The notes below the pieces were generated by a model that saw only the letters and a program-made list of their open reading frames with translations, was not told where the DNA came from and did not search any database. This document shows positions 61,201 to 64,000 of a stretch of 64,000 nucleotides of DNA, one piece after another. How positions within the stretch are numbered: position 1 is the first letter of the stretch; each line of letters begins with the position of its first letter. The position numbers and the translations under genes were made by a program. The stretch is from assembly GCF_036885605.1 (NCBI RefSeq), contig NZ_CP142523.1, positions 2,976,001 to 3,040,000 on the forward strand, given 5' to 3'. The stretch comes from Janthinobacterium sp. TB1-E2. Its GTDB lineage: Bacteria; Pseudomonadota; Gammaproteobacteria; Burkholderiales; Burkholderiaceae_D.

Positions 61201-64000
61201 AGTGCAGGCCGGCCAGCTGGACAATAGCGACGGCACCCTGCAGCAGACGGGACCGGGACAGATGCGCGTGGACGTGGCGCAGACCCTGGACAATACGCGT
61301 GGCAACATCGCCAGCAATGGCGGCCTGCAAGTGCAGGCCGGCGTGCTGGACAACAGCAAGGGCCGCATTACATCCGCTGCCTCGGCGGATATTGCCAGCA
61401 AGGGGGCGCTGAACAATACCGATGGCGTGATGGCAGCGACTGCCGACTTGCATGTCGGTGGTGTGCATGTCGACAACACGCGCGGCGTATTGCAGGCGGA
61501 GAATGCACGCCTGGATGCGGCAACTTTGCTGAACCAGCAGGGCACGGTCAGCGCCGGCATGGACCTGACGACGAAAGTGAGCGGCGATCTGAACAACGCG
61601 GGCCTGCTGTACGCGGGCCGCAACCAGCAATTGACGGTGGGCGGCTTGCTCAACAACACAGGTTCCATCGCGTCCGTCAACAACACCAATATATCCGCTG
61701 GCAAGATCACCAGCAGCGGTCTGCTGGGCGCCGGCGTGAAAGCGGACGGCAGCCTGGGCACGGCGGGCGATCTGACCATCAATGCCGATGGCGTATTGCA
61801 GGCCAGTGGCCAGAATCTGGCGGCGGGCACAGCCACGCTGACGGGGGCCAATGTGGACCTGTCGGGCAGCCAGACGGGGGCAAGCAACATCGCCATTACC
61901 GCGCGCAGCGGCGATGTGCTGACGAATAAAGCCGTCATCTCGGCCAGCAATGTGCTGGCCATCACGGCCAATGTGAATAACGCCCAGTCGTTGGTGAACG
62001 GCCAGGGCCAGCTGGTGGCCGGCCAGCTGCAGTTGAACGTAGCCAACCTGAACAACGCCAGCGGCGAGATCGTGCAGACGGGCACGGGCGACACCGTCAT
62101 CACCACAGGTAAGTTGGACAACACGGCGGGCCGCATCGCCGTCAACAGCAATAATCTTTCCCTAAACGCGACGGTCTTGGCGAACATCAATGGCAAGCTG
62201 GAACAGGCAGGTGCCGGTGTGCTGGCCATCAACGCGGGTCAATTCAACAACCAGTTCGGCAAGATCACGGGCAATGGCAAGCTCGACATCACGGCAACCA
62301 CTCTGGATCATCGCAATGCGATGACGGTGGCGAATCAGCTGACCATCAACGCAGGCAGCTTGGACAACCGCAGCGGCAGTCTGGCGCAGACGGGCACGGG
62401 CCTCATGACGGTGAGCGCCACAGGCCAGCTGGACAACACGGGCGGCAAGATCGAAGGCAATGGTGATGCGCTGGTGAAAGCGGCTACCTTGCTGAACAAC
62501 ACGGGCCGCATCGTGGCGGCGCAGGATGCCGTATTGAACGTGGGCAGCCTGGACAATACGGAAGGTACGGTGGCGGCGGGCCGTCACCTGAATCTTTCCG
62601 GTGGCGACATCGACAATACCAAGGGCCAGCTGCAGGCCGTGGTGGGCAACGCCACCTTGAATGTGGCGAACTTGAACAATGCGGCGGGTAGTATGTTTGC
62701 TGGCGCAAGCCTGAACACCACGCTCGACACCCTGAACAACACCGGCAGTCTGTATGCGGCCGGGAACCAATCGCTTACCGCGAAAGGTGCTGTTACGAAT
62801 ACTGGCGTGATTGCAGCGCAGGGCAATAACAGCGTCACGGCCAATAGCCTTGACGGCAGCGCAAGCAGTTTGATCGGTGCGGGCATCCAGGCCGATGGCA
62901 AGCTGGGCACGGCAGGCGACTTGACGATTAATACCGCGCAAGCGCTGGCCGCGCATGGCCAGATTCTGGCGGCAGGCAATGCCAATCTGACCGGCGCTAC
63001 GCTCGATATCAGCGGCAGCCAGGCCAGCGGTGCCAACATCGGCCTGACGGCCACCCAAGGTGACGTCAGTACGAACAAGGCGGTTGTGACGACCTCGGGT
63101 ACGTTGAGTGTGGCGACCAACGCCACCTTGCATAATACGGAAGGGACATTGCAGGCAGGCCAGCTCGACCTGCACGTGGCAAACTTGGACAACGCCAAAG
63201 GCGTCGTGTTGCAAACGGGCACGGGTAATACGGTCATCCAGACCGGCAGTCTGGACAATACGGCCGGCCGCATCGCCGTCAACAGCGCAAACTTGAACAT
63301 CGATGCCGTCAGCGTCACGAACAAGGACGGCAAGATTGAGCATGCGGGTACGAGCATCTTGAATCTGCAAGCGGGCGTACTGGACAACAGCAAGGGCCGT
63401 ATCACGTCCGCTGCCTCGGCGGATATTGCCAGCAAGGGGGCGCTGAACAATACAGACGGCGTGATTGCCGCGACTGCCGACTTGCATGTCGGTGGCGTGC
63501 ATGTCGACAATACGCGCGGCGTATTGCAGGCGGACACCTTGCGTCTGGATACGGCCAGCTTGCTGAACCAGCAGGGCACGGTTAGCGCCGGCACGGACCT
63601 GACGGCGAAAGTGAGCGGCGACCTGAACAACGCGGGCCTGCTGTACGCGGGCCGCAACCAGCAACTGACGGTCGGCGGCTTACTGAACAACACAGGTTCC
63701 ATCGCCTCCGTTGGCAACACCCATATTACCGCGGGCAAAGTGACCAGCAGCGGCCTGCTGGGCGCCGGCGTGAAAGCGGATGGCAGTCTGGGGACGGCTG
63801 GCGATCTGATCATCAATGCCGATGGTGTGTTGCAGGCCAGTGGCCAGAATCTGGCAGCAGGTACGGCCACGTTGACGGGTGCCAGTATGGACCTGTCTGG
63901 CAGCCAGACGGGGGCGGCGAATATCGCCATCACGGCAAATACTGGTGATGTCGTGACGAACAAGGCCGTCATCTCGGCCAGCAATGTGCTGGCCATCACC
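58202..64000 (+). CDS. TpsA filamentous-haemagglutinin-like exoprotein (3' end beyond window)
   Basis: One frame stays open for 1933 codons to the window end. It starts MNKNLYRIIFNKRRGQLMVV, an extended signal-peptide region (ESPR). A hydrophobic core and cleavage site follow near 80-82 (AGPAMG/QIV), then the TPS secretion domain to about 330 (VTQVNIQTPSAAGVSRNTYS; NPAGVAIDGGGFINA). After that come many haemagglutinin repeats of the type 'LDNTxGxI', 'GSQTGAxNIAIT' and 'AGRNQQLTVGGLLNNTGSIAS', predicted to form a long beta-helix. It may be an adhesin or a CdiA-like toxin carrier. The C-terminus, which would decide, is outside the window. Confidence 0.93.
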   Translation, partial: MNKNLYRIIFNKRRGQLMVVAENASSQGKAAKGEGGLDSGVFEGDGGGGLSLSVNGRLRPLALAIFGALGMVAFVAGPAMGQIVADPNAPGRQRPTVVQSANGVTQVNIQTPSAAGVSRNTYSQFDVTANGAILNNSRGNVQTQTGGWVQGNPWLAGGSARVILNEVNSANPSQLRGYVEVAGQRAEVVIANPAGVAIDGGGFINASRVVLTTGTPMLNDGSLDGYMVQRGVVTINGRGLDTSLSDYTAILARAAQINGGIWAQELKVVTGTNQIDAAHGVAGAASGVGPAPAYALDVAQLGGMYAGKITLIGTEAGLGVRNAGVLAATAGNLVLQSNGWLSNSGNIQSAGSGSQTSIAVTGDMANSGTVYAGGDSQVQAQGNIANSGVIGAQNNVGVQATGAGSRIDATAGSVLAAGLNLDNTLTVSGKLNVSAGDTIAVHGTAVAGGDSSLAARQLDLAGAQVSGANVSLGASAGDLDASRAQVSARERLQLDAARTVRSDAAQLTGQQLGLNAHDLSNVGGQITQLGTGDLSMQLPGSLDNTRGVIATNSQALRLQAASLSNQDGQIQHAGTGALEIGAGQINLQRGSIISNGAMALTGEQVDHRDARTVAGQLSINAGSLDNRGGSLAQSGQGATGVQVRGGLDNRGGALESNGTMTVQAAGVQNQKGRIVASGDLALSTGALDNTEAILAAGGKLRLDSGDIDNTRGQIQALAGDAALTVAKLNNTAGSVFAGGNLVTKAGEVLNSGNLYAAGSQTLQVNGAVSNSGVIAAQGDNSIDASRIDSVAGSLLGAGVRADGNLAGGGQLQLTATQAIAAHGQNLAAGKTSMHAAAIDLSGSQTGGAAIELNSSVGNVVTDTALVTTTGLLSVTAADSGQILSNVRGTLSAGQLDIQTGSLDNRSGTLIQTGNGDTTLQGSTLDNTGGRIAVNSAKLALHADKVLNRDGSIEHAGTGRLSIEAARFDDERGKVTGNGLVDIQAETIDHRHAITSGQNVTVQAGQLDNSDGTLQQTGPGQMRVDVAQTLDNTRGNIASNGGLQVQAGVLDNSKGRITSAASADIASKGALNNTDGVMAATADLHVGGVHVDNTRGVLQAENARLDAATLLNQQGTVSAGMDLTTKVSGDLNNAGLLYAGRNQQLTVGGLLNNTGSIASVNNTNISAGKITSSGLLGAGVKADGSLGTAGDLTINADGVLQASGQNLAAGTATLTGANVDLSGSQTGASNIAITARSGDVLTNKAVISASNVLAITANVNNAQSLVNGQGQLVAGQLQLNVANLNNASGEIVQTGTGDTVITTGKLDNTAGRIAVNSNNLSLNATVLANINGKLEQAGAGVLAINAGQFNNQFGKITGNGKLDITATTLDHRNAMTVANQLTINAGSLDNRSGSLAQTGTGLMTVSATGQLDNTGGKIEGNGDALVKAATLLNNTGRIVAAQDAVLNVGSLDNTEGTVAAGRHLNLSGGDIDNTKGQLQAVVGNATLNVANLNNAAGSMFAGASLNTTLDTLNNTGSLYAAGNQSLTAKGAVTNTGVIAAQGNNSVTANSLDGSASSLIGAGIQADGKLGTAGDLTINTAQALAAHGQILAAGNANLTGATLDISGSQASGANIGLTATQGDVSTNKAVVTTSGTLSVATNATLHNTEGTLQAGQLDLHVANLDNAKGVVLQTGTGNTVIQTGSLDNTAGRIAVNSANLNIDAVSVTNKDGKIEHAGTSILNLQAGVLDNSKGRITSAASADIASKGALNNTDGVIAATADLHVGGVHVDNTRGVLQADTLRLDTASLLNQQGTVSAGTDLTAKVSGDLNNAGLLYAGRNQQLTVGGLLNNTGSIASVGNTHITAGKVTSSGLLGAGVKADGSLGTAGDLIINADGVLQASGQNLAAGTATLTGASMDLSGSQTGAANIAITANTGDVVTNKAVISASNVLAIT
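61346..61966 (+). repeat. Long direct repeat in TpsA gene, copy 1
   Basis: The stretch from CTGGACAACAGCAAGGGCCG matches 63380-64000 almost throughout, offset 2034 bp (678 codons, frame kept). It encodes the block LDNSKGRITSAASADIASKG to ISASNVLAIT. Confidence 0.85.
63380..64000 (+). repeat. Long direct repeat in TpsA gene, copy 2 (continues past window)
   Basis: Second copy of the 61346-61966 block, with scattered base changes. Similarity is still running at the last base, so the repeat unit is longer than seen here. Confidence 0.85.

Noticed and set aside
59080..63999. Several long minus-strand frames with Pro/Ser/Ala repeats
   Set aside because: They are the reverse of the repetitive TpsA gene. 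Their repetitiveness mirrors the haemagglutinin repeats of the sense frame.

Overview
The window looks like a chromosomal segment of a GC-rich betaproteobacterium, most likely Oxalobacteraceae (Janthinobacterium, Duganella or Massilia type). This is inferred from codon and GC style, from the Burkholderiales-like order of the type VI secretion (T6SS) genes, and from the form of the two-partner secretion pair. No rRNA, tRNA or CRISPR array was recognised.

Layout. Positions 1-3400 are a graveyard of mobile-DNA remnants: the tail of an unknown gene, a decayed REP-associated transposase, a P4-type integrase cut off after its arm-binding domain, one intact lipoprotein gene and a stop-riddled IS21 istA. 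Positions 3398-45467 hold an almost complete T6SS locus in three transcription units. The first unit (minus) is tssK-tssL-vgrG1 plus a small exported partner protein. The second (plus) is a TPR lipoprotein gene, then tssB-tssC-hcp-tssE-tssF-tssG-tssH-vgrG2, a DUF4123 adaptor and a lipase module. The third (minus) is an M15 peptidase, PAAR, a thiolase-like membrane protein, tssM, tagF, an OmpA-like protein and tssA. A classical TssJ was not found.

Four VgrG spikes each carry or head a payload module. VgrG1 is fused to a HEFGH zinc-metalloprotease domain. VgrG2 is followed by a DUF4123 adaptor, an exported duplicate of that adaptor's C-terminal lobe, two DUF3304-like lipoproteins and a Tle1-type lipase (DUF2235). 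VgrG3 is followed by a Tle5-type phospholipase D with two HKD motifs and a Tli4-like exported protein. VgrG4 (45590-52253) is followed by a DUF4123 adaptor and a VasX-like membrane-active effector. Behind that effector lies an AT-rich tandem array (52271-56066) of four full and one truncated two-TM putative immunity genes, expanded by a visible segmental duplication of about 1.28 kb.

Positions 56364-64000 are a two-partner secretion locus: a TpsB/FhaC-type outer-membrane transporter and a very large TpsA haemagglutinin-like exoprotein that runs off the window. The TpsA carries a long direct repeat with a period of 678 codons. The segment as a whole therefore reads as an interbacterial-competition island: contractile injection of lipases, a protease and a membrane-active toxin, their immunity proteins, and a large secreted adhesin or contact-dependent-type exoprotein.
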